Of a stretch of 64,000 bases of DNA, positions 25,569-35,367 are shown one piece after another. The DNA lies in the NCBI GenBank assembly GCA_002839375.1, contig PGXY01000002.1:1-64000 (forward strand), written 5' to 3'. The first letter of the stretch is position 1. Each line of letters opens with the position of its first letter. The position numbers and the translations under genes were made by a program. The DNA comes from Spirochaetae bacterium HGW-Spirochaetae-1 (GTDB lineage Bacteria > Spirochaetota > UBA4802 > UBA5550). The notes beneath the pieces are model-generated. The model was given only the letters and a program-made list of their open reading frames with translations. It searched no databases and was not told the DNA's origin.

Positions 25569-27731
25569 TCAACGATTGCGGCTGGTAATAGTGGAGAGGG
25601 TGACAATTTTATCCTGCAGCAGCTTTATGCTGATGGGTTTCGGTATATAATCGTCAAAACCCATCAGCAGAAATTTTTCCTGGTCTTCCTTCATAGCATA
25701 GGCAGTGAGGGCGATTATGGGAACTGTGCTGTTGATCATTTTGATTTTTTCCATGGCCGCAATGCCGTCCATGCCGGGCAGCTGTATGTCCATGAGAATA
25801 AGGTCATAGGACTCCCTCTGAACAGCGGTGATGGCATCCTCACCGCATTTTACGAAGTCCACCCGGTGGTCCATGGTTTTCAGAATGGATGTGATCAGTT
25901 TCAGGTTTACCATGTTGTCTTCGACGACCAGAACCAGAAGACTTCTGCCGCTTGCAGGTTCGGCTTTTTCCGTGCGGAAGGCCATCCTGTTTACGCTGCG
26001 CTTGTCCTCCATGCGGCCCGGGAGGGTGAGGATGAACCTGCTTCCTTTTCCCGGTGTGCTGACCAGGTTGAGGTCCCCGTCATGCAGATCAGCCAGGTGC
26101 TTTGATATGGAAAGCCCCAGCCCGGTTCCCTGGGAATTCTGCAGGGCGGTCCCCACCTGGCTGAAAGGCTCGAAGAGACGTTTCTGTTCATCCTCGGGAA
26201 TTCCCGGTCCCTCATCCCATATCTCTATGGTGATGGTGCCGTCATTGCCCCGTGCGTCTATACCGATTGATTTTCCCGCATCGGTGAATTTAATGGCATT
26301 GGAGAGGAGATTGTAGATGATCTGATTTACCCGGACCATGTCGGCATTGATGATTCCCAGGTTCTCATTCACATTGAGTTGCAGGTTCAGGCCTTTCTCA
26401 TCGATGAGGGGTTTAATGGTAAGAGGGAACTGTGAGAGCATGGTCCTGATGTCAAATTTTTCCTTTCTGACGCTGATTTTTCCCGAATCGATCCTGGAAA
26501 GGTCCAGCAGGTCGTTCACCATGGCCAGAAGATGTTTCCCGCTTTTGTTGATGTGTTCCACGTATTCCATCTGCGGGTCCGTGAGATTATTTCCATCGAG
26601 GGCCAGGAGCTGGCTGAATCCAAGAATGGAGTTGAGGGGTGTGCGCAATTCATGGCTCATGTTGGCAAGAAACTGGCTTTTTGCCTTGTTGGCGGACTGG
26701 GCGGAAACTATGGCGTCATGGAGCCGGGAAATCATTTTTTTTCTTTCGGTTATATCCGTGATTATAAGGAGTTTGCCTATAGGGAAGTCCTTGAACGTCA
26801 CCGGTGATTGTATCAGTGACACATTTCTTGCTGTATCGCCATACATCATGACTGTCTCGTGATTGTGATAACCGGCCGTGACATCATAATCGGGGATATA
26901 GTTTTTGATATTTATACCTCCCATGCTCTCCCTGTCCGTTGTGAAAAGGTTCAGAGCGAAGTCATTCATCTGTTTGACCGAGTCGTCATTATCGATGATG
27001 ATAATTCCCTCGCTGACATTGGCGAAAAATTCCCCGGCGGTTTTGCCCATATTCATAGATAGGAAGCGGTATCGGATAATGGCGATGAAGATAATAATCG
27101 ATTGTAGCAGCGAACCGATAATGCTCATCTCTTTCATGACTTCAATATAAAAGATCGCGGGCAAGATGAGGGCAAAGACCATGCCTGTTACGGCCGATGA
27201 GGTAATGGCGAGCGTCAGGAGAATGAGCTGCATCCTGATTATGCCCACATGCGCGGTGAATATTCTGTCAAGCAGGAGTATCAGCGAATAAACCACGGGG
27301 ATTAATATATTGATGAGAATGGCCGGTTCGAAGAGAGGACCGGGGTATTCCGTCACGGCATAGGACGTAAGGGCGTAATCCTTTACTATAAGATCTGTTT
27401 GGATGCTTATGACTGCGGTGATAATGTAGGTCGCAGTAAAAAGAAAAAATATGAGATTATTTTTTTTTCTGAGAAAGGCGAAGATGAAATGGATGAGTAA
27501 AAAACCTGTAGCGAAGTAAAAACAGGACTGCGCCTTGAGCAGAGGGATGAACAGTGAATTGTCGGAGGGCATCCAGAGAACGACGGTGATGAGCATCCAC
27601 AGGGCCATGTTAAAGGAGAGCAGGGCATAGGAAATGTTGATGCGGCTCTTGATGTCCAGTACAAGTGCGTACAGCATGGTGGCGATATTTGCAAGAAATA
27701 TGATAAAAGGGATGATTATAAAATAGTTCAT
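25569..27731 (-). CDS. hybrid histidine kinase with 7-8 TM sensor
   Basis: A 720-residue sensor. The first 230 residues have seven or eight transmembrane segments in the style of the HisKA_7TM module. A PAS-like domain follows (about 235-340, EGIIIIDNDDSVKQMNDFA). The dimerisation domain has FLANMSHELRTPLNS with the phospho-His, then an ATPase domain (IWDEGPGIPEDE, GTGLGLSISKHLADL). The C-terminal receiver domain (about 600-715) holds ILMDIQLPGMDG with the phospho-Asp. It is likely to feed its own receiver or a phosphorelay; no separate phosphotransfer protein is adjacent. Confidence 0.88.
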   Translation of the reverse strand: MNYFIIIPFIIFLANIATMLYALVLDIKSRINISYALLSFNMALWMLITVVLWMPSDNSLFIPLLKAQSCFYFATGFLLIHFIFAFLRKKNNLIFFLFTATYIITAVISIQTDLIVKDYALTSYAVTEYPGPLFEPAILINILIPVVYSLILLLDRIFTAHVGIIRMQLILLTLAITSSAVTGMVFALILPAIFYIEVMKEMSIIGSLLQSIIIFIAIIRYRFLSMNMGKTAGEFFANVSEGIIIIDNDDSVKQMNDFALNLFTTDRESMGGINIKNYIPDYDVTAGYHNHETVMMYGDTARNVSLIQSPVTFKDFPIGKLLIITDITERKKMISRLHDAIVSAQSANKAKSQFLANMSHELRTPLNSILGFSQLLALDGNNLTDPQMEYVEHINKSGKHLLAMVNDLLDLSRIDSGKISVRKEKFDIRTMLSQFPLTIKPLIDEKGLNLQLNVNENLGIINADMVRVNQIIYNLLSNAIKFTDAGKSIGIDARGNDGTITIEIWDEGPGIPEDEQKRLFEPFSQVGTALQNSQGTGLGLSISKHLADLHDGDLNLVSTPGKGSRFILTLPGRMEDKRSVNRMAFRTEKAEPASGRSLLVLVVEDNMVNLKLITSILKTMDHRVDFVKCGEDAITAVQRESYDLILMDIQLPGMDGIAAMEKIKMINSTVPIIALTAYAMKEDQEKFLLMGFDDYIPKPISIKLLQDKIVTLSTITSRNR

Positions 27732-27740
27732 GGCTGCTTA

Positions 27741-28103
27741 TCATTCATTCTGGTTATTATATAATATACGGGCTTCATTTGTCAATGGGCGTACGATGTA
27801 TAATTTTCCTTCCAGTCTGCCGCCCTTGACAATTAAAGTGATGGCGTCATTGTCATAATATTCCATTACATAGGAGCCCGAATCAAAGATGGAAACGTGC
27901 CCGCGGTCGCAGCTTATGGGCCCCTCGAAGGTGAGGTATTCCCGCCGGTGATCCTGGATTTTCTCCGTCTGGACGGGATACCCCTGAAGGAATCCCTGCA
28001 GGTCCCGGGCCGCTATCTGCCAGGTCTCCAGCACCTCTCCTTTTTCAAACATGAAATCATAGTGTTCATGGGCGGTGACATGGTGATGGATGACAAATTT
28101 CAT
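27741..28103 (-). CDS. LigD 3'-phosphoesterase-domain protein, stand-alone
   Basis: A 120-residue protein that is only the phosphoesterase domain found at the N-terminus of bacterial LigD ligases. The conserved metal-binding segment is HHHVTAHEHYDFMFE (6-20), followed by YPVQTEKIQDHRREYLTFEG, RGHVSIFDSGSYVMEYY and LEGKLYIVRPL. In LigD this domain trims 3' phosphate or ribonucleotide ends during end joining. Neither ligase nor Ku is in the window. The gene overlaps the RNase R stop by 4 bp (ATGA), so RNA end processing is an alternative role. Confidence 0.75.
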   Translation of the reverse strand: MKFVIHHHVTAHEHYDFMFEKGEVLETWQIAARDLQGFLQGYPVQTEKIQDHRREYLTFEGPISCDRGHVSIFDSGSYVMEYYDNDAITLIVKGGRLEGKLYIVRPLTNEARILYNNQNE

Positions 28104-30235
28104 GCTACCTCAAAATCAATCCTCATGGTCTCCAGTTCTACCGAGGTGAGCCGCAAACTGACGCTGTCGCCGAGCCTGAACCGGCGGCTGTATTTTTTCC
28201 CGATGATGGTATATTCGTCTTCCATGATGAGGTAATAGTCATCAGTGAGGTTCCGCATGGGGACCATACCCTCAATGGGCGACTCCTTCAGTGTCACAAA
28301 GAAGCCGAACCTGCTGACACCGCTGATAATAGCGGGGAATATTTCACCTTTCCTGTCCAGCATGAGCCGGCACGATTTCAGTTTCAGCATGTCACGTTCC
28401 GCCTTCTGGGCGATCCGTTCCAGTTCGGAGCTTTTTTCGCCGATAAAATCCATGCTCTCCGTGCTGTATTGCGGGGTAGTGCCGTCGAGTATGCTTTTGA
28501 GGCTTCGGTGAACGACCAGATCGGGATATCTCCGTATTGGCGAGGTGAAGTGCGTGTAGTCCCTGAATCCCAGGCCGTAGTGCCCCAGGGGAACGGTGCC
28601 GTAGTATGCCTGCATCATGGATTTCAGGACGACCAGGTTGACCACATGTTCATAATCTTTGCCCGCAACCCTGGCCAGGATATCCTGAATTGCCGGCCCT
28701 GAATCAGCATGTTTCGGCGGTTTGATATTGTAGACTTTGAGGAACTGCAGCAGCGCCGCGAATTTTTCATCGCTCATCTCTTCATGAACACGGTACAGCG
28801 AGGGGACTTCCTTTTCTGTTATGAATCGCGCCACGGTTTCATTCGCCGAAAGCATGAACTCTTCGATTATCCGGTGACTGATCAGCCGTTCGGCAAATTC
28901 AATGCTCTTTACGCTGTCCCCGTCGTAGATGACGACTTCATCGCCCAGGTTCAGGTCGAGCCTGCCTGTTTTGAGCCGCCTTTCGTAGAGGATGCGGGCC
29001 AGGGACTGCATCTGCCGCAGCTTTCTTCCCAGGGTGCTGCTGTCATCGGAATTCAGCATCTCCTCGGTGCCTTCATAGGTCAGCCGGTGGTCCACGCGGA
29101 TGATGCCGCGATGGAAGGAGCTTCCGAGATATCCGCCTTCTTTGTCAAAGATCATCTCGGCGGTCATGGTGAGCCGGTCTTCCCCCTGGCGCAGGGAACA
29201 GAGGTTGTTGGAGAGGATTTCGGGAAGCATGGGGATTACGGCATTACCGAGATAACAACTGGTGCCCCTGTTCTGTGCCTCCCGGTCAAGATCGCTGTCC
29301 TTGGCAACATAGGCCGATACATCGGCGATATGGACATACAACGTTGTACGGTCTTCCCCGGTTTTCAGGGAAATGGCGTCGTCGAAATCCTTGGCGTTGG
29401 CGCCGTCGATGGTAATGGTGAATTCATTGCGGTAATCCTTCCGGTCTTTCATCTCATGGGGATCGACGCTGTGGCGCAGCGTTTCCGGGTCACCGTAATC
29501 TTTATGGGGGCCGGGAAGTGAATGCTTGAGGACGATTCTGCGCAGGTCATTTTTTTCATCATCGAGGGAGAAGCTGTCTATTATTTCACAGAGGTGCCTG
29601 CCGCTGATGACACGGTCAGCGAGAGAAACGACAAAGAGGAAGGAGGGGTCGTTGAGTTTTTTATTGCCCCGGGTGTCGGCCCCCTGTTCGAGGCAGACTT
29701 CTATATCGCCGGGGAGGTCAATAAGCCTGAAGATGATCATGCCGCCCGCGAAGCGGGAAAAGCGCGCAAGATAATGATTGCGGTCCCTCTTGAGGATCTT
29801 TACCACTTCGCCGAAAAACAATCCTTTCCGGTAATCGTACAGTCGTGCTGAGACAAGGTCATTATTGTTGGCGCCCTTTGTGTCTTCCTTTTCTACTATG
29901 ATTTCCGTATTGTCCTCGGAAAGAAAAACGCCGTTGCCGCTGGTACTGATGATGATTTTACCGTCGGAGATGAAATGGTGGCGTACGTGGTATTTTTTTT
30001 TATGCAGTGACAGAAAACCGGCTGAGAGGAGTACGTGGAGGGTTTCGTCTATTTTTGCCGTGTCCTTCTGGGGCCTGTATTCGGCAATTTTTTTCCCCCG
30101 TTGTTTACCCTTTTTCTTTTTGTTTTTCTGGATTTCGGTTTTACGGCCGATGATGTCTTTCACCAGGTCCTGGCGGGAGAAGGGCCCTGCGTATGACCTG
30201 ATGTGGTTGATGACGGTTTTAGAGGAGAGAGGCAT
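28100..30235 (-). CDS. rnr: RNase R/RNB-family exoribonuclease
   Basis: A 711-residue 3'-5' exoribonuclease. A winged-helix start (residues 1-75) and cold-shock domains precede the RNB catalytic domain with ANAKDFDDAISLKT (metal-binding Asp residues) and RDYTHFTSPIRRYPDLVVHR. A C-terminal S1 domain (about 625-705, FPAIISGVSRFGFFVTLKES) ends the protein. Length is close to RNase R. It is the middle gene of a putative operon: the coiled-coil gene lies 17 bp upstream and the LigD-phosphoesterase-like gene overlaps by 4 bp downstream. Confidence 0.92.
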   Translation of the reverse strand: MPLSSKTVINHIRSYAGPFSRQDLVKDIIGRKTEIQKNKKKKGKQRGKKIAEYRPQKDTAKIDETLHVLLSAGFLSLHKKKYHVRHHFISDGKIIISTSGNGVFLSEDNTEIIVEKEDTKGANNNDLVSARLYDYRKGLFFGEVVKILKRDRNHYLARFSRFAGGMIIFRLIDLPGDIEVCLEQGADTRGNKKLNDPSFLFVVSLADRVISGRHLCEIIDSFSLDDEKNDLRRIVLKHSLPGPHKDYGDPETLRHSVDPHEMKDRKDYRNEFTITIDGANAKDFDDAISLKTGEDRTTLYVHIADVSAYVAKDSDLDREAQNRGTSCYLGNAVIPMLPEILSNNLCSLRQGEDRLTMTAEMIFDKEGGYLGSSFHRGIIRVDHRLTYEGTEEMLNSDDSSTLGRKLRQMQSLARILYERRLKTGRLDLNLGDEVVIYDGDSVKSIEFAERLISHRIIEEFMLSANETVARFITEKEVPSLYRVHEEMSDEKFAALLQFLKVYNIKPPKHADSGPAIQDILARVAGKDYEHVVNLVVLKSMMQAYYGTVPLGHYGLGFRDYTHFTSPIRRYPDLVVHRSLKSILDGTTPQYSTESMDFIGEKSSELERIAQKAERDMLKLKSCRLMLDRKGEIFPAIISGVSRFGFFVTLKESPIEGMVPMRNLTDDYYLIMEDEYTIIGKKYSRRFRLGDSVSLRLTSVELETMRIDFEVA

Positions 30236-30252
30236 ATGCTGCTGCTTGCATG

Positions 30253-30615
30253 TCAGAGATTCTCATCTCTGTCCGGACTTGAGATGCCGCCACTGCCGGG
30301 TTTTCCTTCCTCGCCGGCTTTTTCCTGCTTCAGAGCTTCTATCTCATTTTTCTTCCCTTCGATGATCTGGCGTAATGATATTATTTTATCATACAATGAT
30401 GATACGGACTCCTGTTTCAGATCAAGGGAGGATTCGCCCTTATCCATGGCAGTTGCGAGAATTTTACCCAGTTTCAGATGGCATTTTTCTATATCACTTT
30501 CATTTTTTTTGATTTCCAGGTTTAACTTCGCTATTCGTGTGTATTCCTCGGTTTTGTTTACCAGGATTCCCCCGTATTTAAGAAGCGAATCTCCGGCGTC
30601 TTTTAAAAATCCCAT
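30253..30615 (-). CDS. coiled-coil protein of unknown function
   Basis: A 120-residue, highly charged helical protein. Residues 22-100 have a heptad-like spacing of hydrophobic residues (YTRIAKLNLEIKKNESDIEK, LYDKIISLRQIIEGKKNEIE). The last 20 residues are a Gly/Pro/Ser-rich tail (GEEGKPGSGGISSPDR). There is no signal peptide. GGAGGGG before the ATG gives a strong start. It lies immediately upstream of RNase R on the same strand. I do not recognise a family. Confidence 0.6.
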   Translation of the reverse strand: MGFLKDAGDSLLKYGGILVNKTEEYTRIAKLNLEIKKNESDIEKCHLKLGKILATAMDKGESSLDLKQESVSSLYDKIISLRQIIEGKKNEIEALKQEKAGEEGKPGSGGISSPDRDENL

Positions 30616-30711
30616 TTTCCCCCTCCTGCTTTTTTTTAGTTATAAGAACAATATATAATAACTAAAAATATATCGCATGTCAATTCATTTAATCGTGACA
30701 TAATATCAATA

Positions 30712-30750
30712 TGTTGCGTTGACGTCTTTGGCGAAGACGTCAACGCAACA
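30712..30750. terminator. 17-bp perfect-stem hairpin
   Basis: TGTTGCGTTGACGTCTT (30712-30728) and AAGACGTCAACGCAACA (30734-30750) are exact complements with a 5-base loop TGGCG. It lies 17 bp downstream of the enoyl-CoA hydratase stop and upstream of the coiled-coil gene, the usual place for a terminator. However, neither direction has a run of T after the stem, so a different structural role is possible. Confidence 0.5.
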
Positions 30751-30767
30751 ACGACCAATAACAATAA

Positions 30768-31490
30768 TTACGGTGTAAACATGAATGTGGGAGGATCAAC
30801 ATACCGGGGATCCTCCTGTTCCATTGCGTCTATTATATGTTTGTAGGTCCTGCGTTTCATCTCAGCAATTGTCTGTCGCGGTTTGACAAAGGTCCGGGCG
30901 AATTCCATGGCTTCCTTGAACGTATCCTCGGCCGTGGGGCAGGCCTTTCTGATGACATTATGTTTTTCCAGTTCAGCTGCGCCCACACGGCGCCCCGACC
31001 ATTTCATGTCAATGAACAGATGATAGGGGATGGCCTTCTTCATCCACTGTATCATGGATGGGGTGAACTGGATATTCAGGTCCACCTCGGGAAGGCAGTA
31101 AAAACCCCTGTCGGCCCGCATGAAACGGAAATCACAGGCGCCGGCCATCATCGCGCCGTTTCCGAAAGCATGGCCGTTGATAGCCGCGATGGTAGGGAAG
31201 GGAGCCATAAGGCAAAACCGAAATACCTCGTTCTGCTGATAGAGCCATTTGCTCATGGCATCAACATCCTTCTTTCCCATTGCTTCCATTACCCACTGCA
31301 GATCCACACCGAGGCTCCAGTTTTTCTGGTCACTGGATGTTATTACCAGGGACTTTACCGATTCATCGGCCGTCATTTCATCAAAAGCCTTGAGCATCTC
31401 TCCGCACCATGTGGGATTCTGCCGGTTCTCACCGTTGTCCAGGGTGAGAACCGCCACTGTTCCGTCTTTTTCCCATTTGATTAAAGCCAT
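30768..31490 (-). CDS. enoyl-CoA hydratase/isomerase-like (crotonase family)
   Basis: A 240-residue crotonase-fold protein. The oxyanion-hole segment INGHAFGNGAMMAGACDFRF (about 104-123) and the second conserved segment FYCLPEVDLNIQF (about 129-141), with its catalytic-position Glu, are visible. Reaction with a CoA thioester (hydration, isomerisation or similar) is expected, but the specific substrate is unknown. GGAGG precedes the start. The nitronate monooxygenase gene lies 33 bp upstream on the same strand, an arrangement repeated at 43568-45543. Confidence 0.85.
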   Translation of the reverse strand: MALIKWEKDGTVAVLTLDNGENRQNPTWCGEMLKAFDEMTADESVKSLVITSSDQKNWSLGVDLQWVMEAMGKKDVDAMSKWLYQQNEVFRFCLMAPFPTIAAINGHAFGNGAMMAGACDFRFMRADRGFYCLPEVDLNIQFTPSMIQWMKKAIPYHLFIDMKWSGRRVGAAELEKHNVIRKACPTAEDTFKEAMEFARTFVKPRQTIAEMKRRTYKHIIDAMEQEDPRYVDPPTFMFTP

Positions 31491-31523
31491 GCATTCCTCC
31501 TCACTCAGTAAAATTTCAGCGCC

Positions 31524-32561
31524 CTATTTTAATTTTGCATCCAGGGATTTTAGTGCCGTTTTGGCATCCCTGGCAATGGTTTCCACAATTTTTTTCACCG
31601 GGGGCGTGTCGTTGATGATGCCGGCAATCTGCCCGACGGGAAGTACGCCCTTCGCGTTGTCGCCGTCCATGGTGCCGGCCTTGAATGCGTCAAAGCCGAT
31701 GGCCATGCGCGCCATCTGCATGGCCTTTTGGGGGCCCATGAAAACAATGCCCACGGCCAGCTTCAGCCAGGGGAATCCCAGCATGGAGGCTATTTTTCTC
31801 GACATGATGAGAGCGGTAAAGGGGTTCAGCTTTTTCCCTATGAGCCTGCGCGCTCCCTTCGAATCCATGACGCGGGCCTTCATCCCGTCAACCCTGTCCG
31901 TATATACCGTGGTGAAGGGGTCAAGCTCGTTGGTTACTTTTTTCTGCCCCTCGTTGACAGGGCTTTCTATGGAGTCCATGAAGCGCGTGCCCATGGCTAT
32001 ACCGTCGGCACCCAGGATGAGTGCAGTCGCAAGTCCCCGGCCATCGGCGAATCCGCCGGCGGCGATGATGGGAATGTCCACGTTATCGGCGATATAGGGG
32101 ACAAGGGCCATTGATGTTACGGCTCCCCCATGGCCGGCAGCCTCGTGTCCTGTTACGATGAGAGCATCGGCCCCGTCGCGCTGTGCGGCAAGGGCATGTT
32201 TTAATGTGGTGACCGTGGCGATCACCTTGCCGCCGTAGGCATGGGCTTCTTTGCATATTTTATCGCCCTTGCCCAGAGAATAGTTTATCACCGGCACCTT
32301 TTCATCCAGGAGAACTTTGACATTTTTCTCCGACCCGGGGAAATAGAGGGTCACGTTGGCTGCGAAGGGTTTTTTGGTGAGTTCTCTCATTTTGCGTATG
32401 TATTCTTTAGTTTCCTCCACGCTGAGGACTCCCGTGGCAAGAATACCCAGACCACCGGCATTGGATACTGCCGCTGCCAGTTCCGGTGTGCTGATCCAGC
32501 TCATCCCGGAAAGGATTATGGGATATTTGATACCGAATAATTCTGTAATTTTTGTCTTCAT
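31524..32561 (-). CDS. nitronate monooxygenase family protein
   Basis: A 345-residue FMN-dependent TIM-barrel protein of the NMO/2-nitropropane dioxygenase family, which includes alkyl nitronate oxidases and enoyl-ACP reductase II (FabK)-like relatives. PIILSGMSWISTPELAAAVS (14-33), SNAGGLGILATG (33-44) and the active-site loop TGHEAAGHGGAVTS (137-150) with His144 are visible, and AAGGFADGRGLATAL follows. FMN binding is expected. It is 70% or so identical by eye with the copy at 44410-45543 but lacks its Lys/Gly-rich insertion. GAGG precedes the ATG. Confidence 0.85.
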   Translation of the reverse strand: MKTKITELFGIKYPIILSGMSWISTPELAAAVSNAGGLGILATGVLSVEETKEYIRKMRELTKKPFAANVTLYFPGSEKNVKVLLDEKVPVINYSLGKGDKICKEAHAYGGKVIATVTTLKHALAAQRDGADALIVTGHEAAGHGGAVTSMALVPYIADNVDIPIIAAGGFADGRGLATALILGADGIAMGTRFMDSIESPVNEGQKKVTNELDPFTTVYTDRVDGMKARVMDSKGARRLIGKKLNPFTALIMSRKIASMLGFPWLKLAVGIVFMGPQKAMQMARMAIGFDAFKAGTMDGDNAKGVLPVGQIAGIINDTPPVKKIVETIARDAKTALKSLDAKLK

Positions 32562-32725
32562 TGGTTACCTCGGAATTGTCATGAAAATCACAGTGTTAGG
32601 CTTCTCTTCGAATAATGGGCTGTCAAGAATAAAAAGAACAGCCCGTTTATTCATTTTTACCAACAATGCTCTATTGTCATCATATGTAGTAAGTGATTGC
32701 TCGCACTATTATCGTAGTTTTTTAA

Positions 32726-32765
32726 TAAGGGAACCTCGAAAAATTTAATTTTAGAGGTTCCCTTA
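32726..32765. repeat. 12-bp inverted repeat, intergenic
   Basis: TAAGGGAACCTC (32726-32737) and GAGGTTCCCTTA (32754-32765) are perfect complements. The 16-base interior, with AAAATTTAATTTT, can itself pair. It sits 18 bp after the P-type ATPase stop, so it could be its terminator, but the sequence after it on the minus strand is TTAAAAAAC rather than a T-run. It could also be a small inverted-repeat element. Confidence 0.4.
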
Positions 32766-32783
32766 AGGCTCTGCCCGATGAAA

Positions 32784-35354
32784 TCAATCCTTCAGCAGTT
32801 CAACATGTTTTCGCGATGAAATAAGTTTCACTATCTCAAACCACACGATGGAAGCCAGACCGGCCGACAGGGCAAGGAGAATGTCCACGGCATGCATGGG
32901 AGCGAAATGAAACATATTGCGAAGAAAAGGAACACTGATGACAATACCAAGGAACACTATGGCGCCGAGGACCACCCAGGTCTGGGCACTGTTGCGTGTT
33001 GCGATGATCGAAAAAATATTTCTGGACCATGACCGGTTGGATATGATGATTGAAAGATTTGAAACAATAAGCGTGATGAAGGTGAGTGTTCGCGCCTCGG
33101 CCTCTCCGTGGCCGAGAAACAGTGCCGCTTTGTAAATGAATGTTATGGCAGCCAGGGAGAACAATCCCTGCAGAACGCTCAGAATTATCAGCTTTTTGCC
33201 GAAAAGAGGATCACCGGGATCACGGGGCGGCCTCGACATTATCCCATCCTCCTCTTTCTCCTGCTCGAAGATCATGGTGCATGCCGGATCAATGATCAGT
33301 TCCAGAAAGACAATATGAACCGGGAAAAGGATGATGGGCCAGTTCATCATCACCGGTATCAGCGATATGCCGGCAATGGGCACATGAACGCCGATGATGT
33401 AGGCCATGGCTTTTTTCAGGTTGTCAAAAATCCGCCTGCCCAGCCGCACGGCCGAAACTATCGACGTGAAATCATCCTTAAGCAGAACGATGGCCGATGA
33501 CTCCCGTGCCACGTCGGTTCCCCGTTCTCCCATGGCCACACCGATATGAGCTGCCTTGAGGGCCGGCGCGTCATTAACACCGTCACCGGTCATGGCCACC
33601 ACCTCGCCGATTTCTTTCAGCGCGTTGACGATGAGGAGCTTCTGCTCCGGTACAACCCTGGCGAAGATATTCGCCGTCCCGATTCTTTCCTTAAGTTCGG
33701 CGGGATCCATGGCTTCCAGTTCCGCGCCGGTGATTATCTGGTCCGTATTTCTGAGACCTATCTGCATCCCTATATTTTGGGCCGTAACCGGGTAATCCCC
33801 CGTTATCATGACAACCCTGATGCCTGCCTTGTAGCATTCCTCGATGGCCGGCGGTACGGTTTCACGGATGGGATCGGCCAGTCCAACGAGGCCGATGAAT
33901 TCGAAATCGAAATCATGCTGGTTTTCAGGAAGGGATGATTTTGTTAATAAGGCTTTTGCAACGCCCAGGACGCGGAGGCCTTCTTCGGCCAGCCTTGAAG
34001 TATCGGCGGCGATAGTCTCCCGGGTCTTTTCATCGACATGGCAGAGGTCGGCGATTGCCTCCGGCGCCCCTTTCGCGGAAATAATATACCGCCCGTCGGC
34101 AGGAGATTGGTATACATGCGACAGGGAAAGGAGCTCCCGGGAGAGGGGATATTCCTGGAGCATGCTCCATCCATCATGGAGGTGCTCCGTATTGGACAGC
34201 TTGATGATGCCCAATTCCACCAGGGCTTTTTCCATGGGATCGAAGGGATCTTTTTTACTGGCCAGAATCCCGTATTCCACGAGTTCATGAAATTCTTCAG
34301 GCAGCGGCATGTTTATATTTTCCTGCACATCGAGAAACGTACCTTTGCAGTGCAGTTTTTTTATGGACATGCGGTTCTGGGTCAGGGTTCCGGTTTTATC
34401 AACGCAAAGAACCGTGGCGGAACCCAGCGTCTCAACGGCGGCGATTCTTCGTGTCAGTACCTCTTTTTTGGAAATGCGCCAGGCACCCATGGCGAGAAAA
34501 ATTGTCAATACCACGGGAAACTCTTCGGGCAGCATGGCCATGGCCAGTGTAATGCCCGATAGTATTCCCTGAAGCCAGTCACCCCTGGTCAGTCCGTAAA
34601 CCGTGACTATTATGGTGCACAGAATGGCGGCGATAATAAATACTGTTTTTACAATTTTTCCCGTTTCTTTTTGCAGTACCGTCTTTTCGCTCTCGATGCT
34701 GCGAAGGGCCTTTCCGATTTTGCCTATTTCCGTGTTGATGCCCGTGGATAATACCCTGGCGACACCCTGGCCCTGAACCACCAGGCTGCCGGAAAAGATG
34801 CAGGGCAGGTCATCGCCGCCGGGCCGCATGCTTCCGCATTCCTCGTCGGGGGACGGGTGTTTTCTCACCGGGACTGATTCACCCGTCAGGAGCGATTCAT
34901 CGGCTGTGATGTTTATACCCCACAACAGAATGGAATCGGCAGGAACACGGTCTCCCTCCCTGACGATTATGATATCGCCTTCTACAACTTCGCGGCCGGC
35001 TATCCGTTTTTCGATTCCGTTCCGTATTACCAGGGCCCGGGGACTCGACAGGTCTTTCAGTGCCTCCAGGGCGTTTTCAGTTTTGTTCTCCTGATAAATG
35101 GTGATACCCATGACAACAAAGACAAATCCCAGGAGCATCAAGGCCTCCTCCACATCACCGAGAACGAGGTATATGGCACCACAGGCCACGAGGAGCAGGA
35201 ACATGGGTTCACGGAATATTTCGAGAATGATCCTGAATACACTCCGTTTTTTTGCCGAAGGCAGTTCGTTGTAGCCGTGGATTTTCAGTCTTTCAGCTGC
35301 TTCCTCTTCGGAAAGGCCTTTGATGTTTTTAATGTCATTTTCAGTATAATTCAT
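32784..35354 (-). CDS. P-type cation-transporting ATPase (P2/Ca-like)
   Basis: An 856-residue membrane cation pump. The actuator-domain LLTGES (155-160), the phosphorylation site DKTGTLT (319-325, Asp319) and the hinge [10 protein letters not shown] are intact, and an N-terminal cation-ATPase segment (about 4-60) is present. The fourth transmembrane segment contains PEEFPVVLT (276-284), a pattern of Ca-transporting P2-type ATPases of bacteria; Mg or other cations cannot be excluded. Ten hydrophobic segments are visible. It lies 13 bp downstream of the ketopantoate-reductase-like gene and is probably transcribed with it under the TetR site at 36368. Confidence 0.9.
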   Translation of the reverse strand: MNYTENDIKNIKGLSEEEAAERLKIHGYNELPSAKKRSVFRIILEIFREPMFLLLVACGAIYLVLGDVEEALMLLGFVFVVMGITIYQENKTENALEALKDLSSPRALVIRNGIEKRIAGREVVEGDIIIVREGDRVPADSILLWGINITADESLLTGESVPVRKHPSPDEECGSMRPGGDDLPCIFSGSLVVQGQGVARVLSTGINTEIGKIGKALRSIESEKTVLQKETGKIVKTVFIIAAILCTIIVTVYGLTRGDWLQGILSGITLAMAMLPEEFPVVLTIFLAMGAWRISKKEVLTRRIAAVETLGSATVLCVDKTGTLTQNRMSIKKLHCKGTFLDVQENINMPLPEEFHELVEYGILASKKDPFDPMEKALVELGIIKLSNTEHLHDGWSMLQEYPLSRELLSLSHVYQSPADGRYIISAKGAPEAIADLCHVDEKTRETIAADTSRLAEEGLRVLGVAKALLTKSSLPENQHDFDFEFIGLVGLADPIRETVPPAIEECYKAGIRVVMITGDYPVTAQNIGMQIGLRNTDQIITGAELEAMDPAELKERIGTANIFARVVPEQKLLIVNALKEIGEVVAMTGDGVNDAPALKAAHIGVAMGERGTDVARESSAIVLLKDDFTSIVSAVRLGRRIFDNLKKAMAYIIGVHVPIAGISLIPVMMNWPIILFPVHIVFLELIIDPACTMIFEQEKEEDGIMSRPPRDPGDPLFGKKLIILSVLQGLFSLAAITFIYKAALFLGHGEAEARTLTFITLIVSNLSIIISNRSWSRNIFSIIATRNSAQTWVVLGAIVFLGIVISVPFLRNMFHFAPMHAVDILLALSAGLASIVWFEIVKLISSRKHVELLKD

Positions 35355-35367
35355 GCTATCTCCTCAT

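Noticed and set aside
28709-29521. Plus-strand open frame of 270 codons opposite rnr.
   Set aside because: Overlaps a well-supported RNase R catalytic domain; no start signal or domain of its own.
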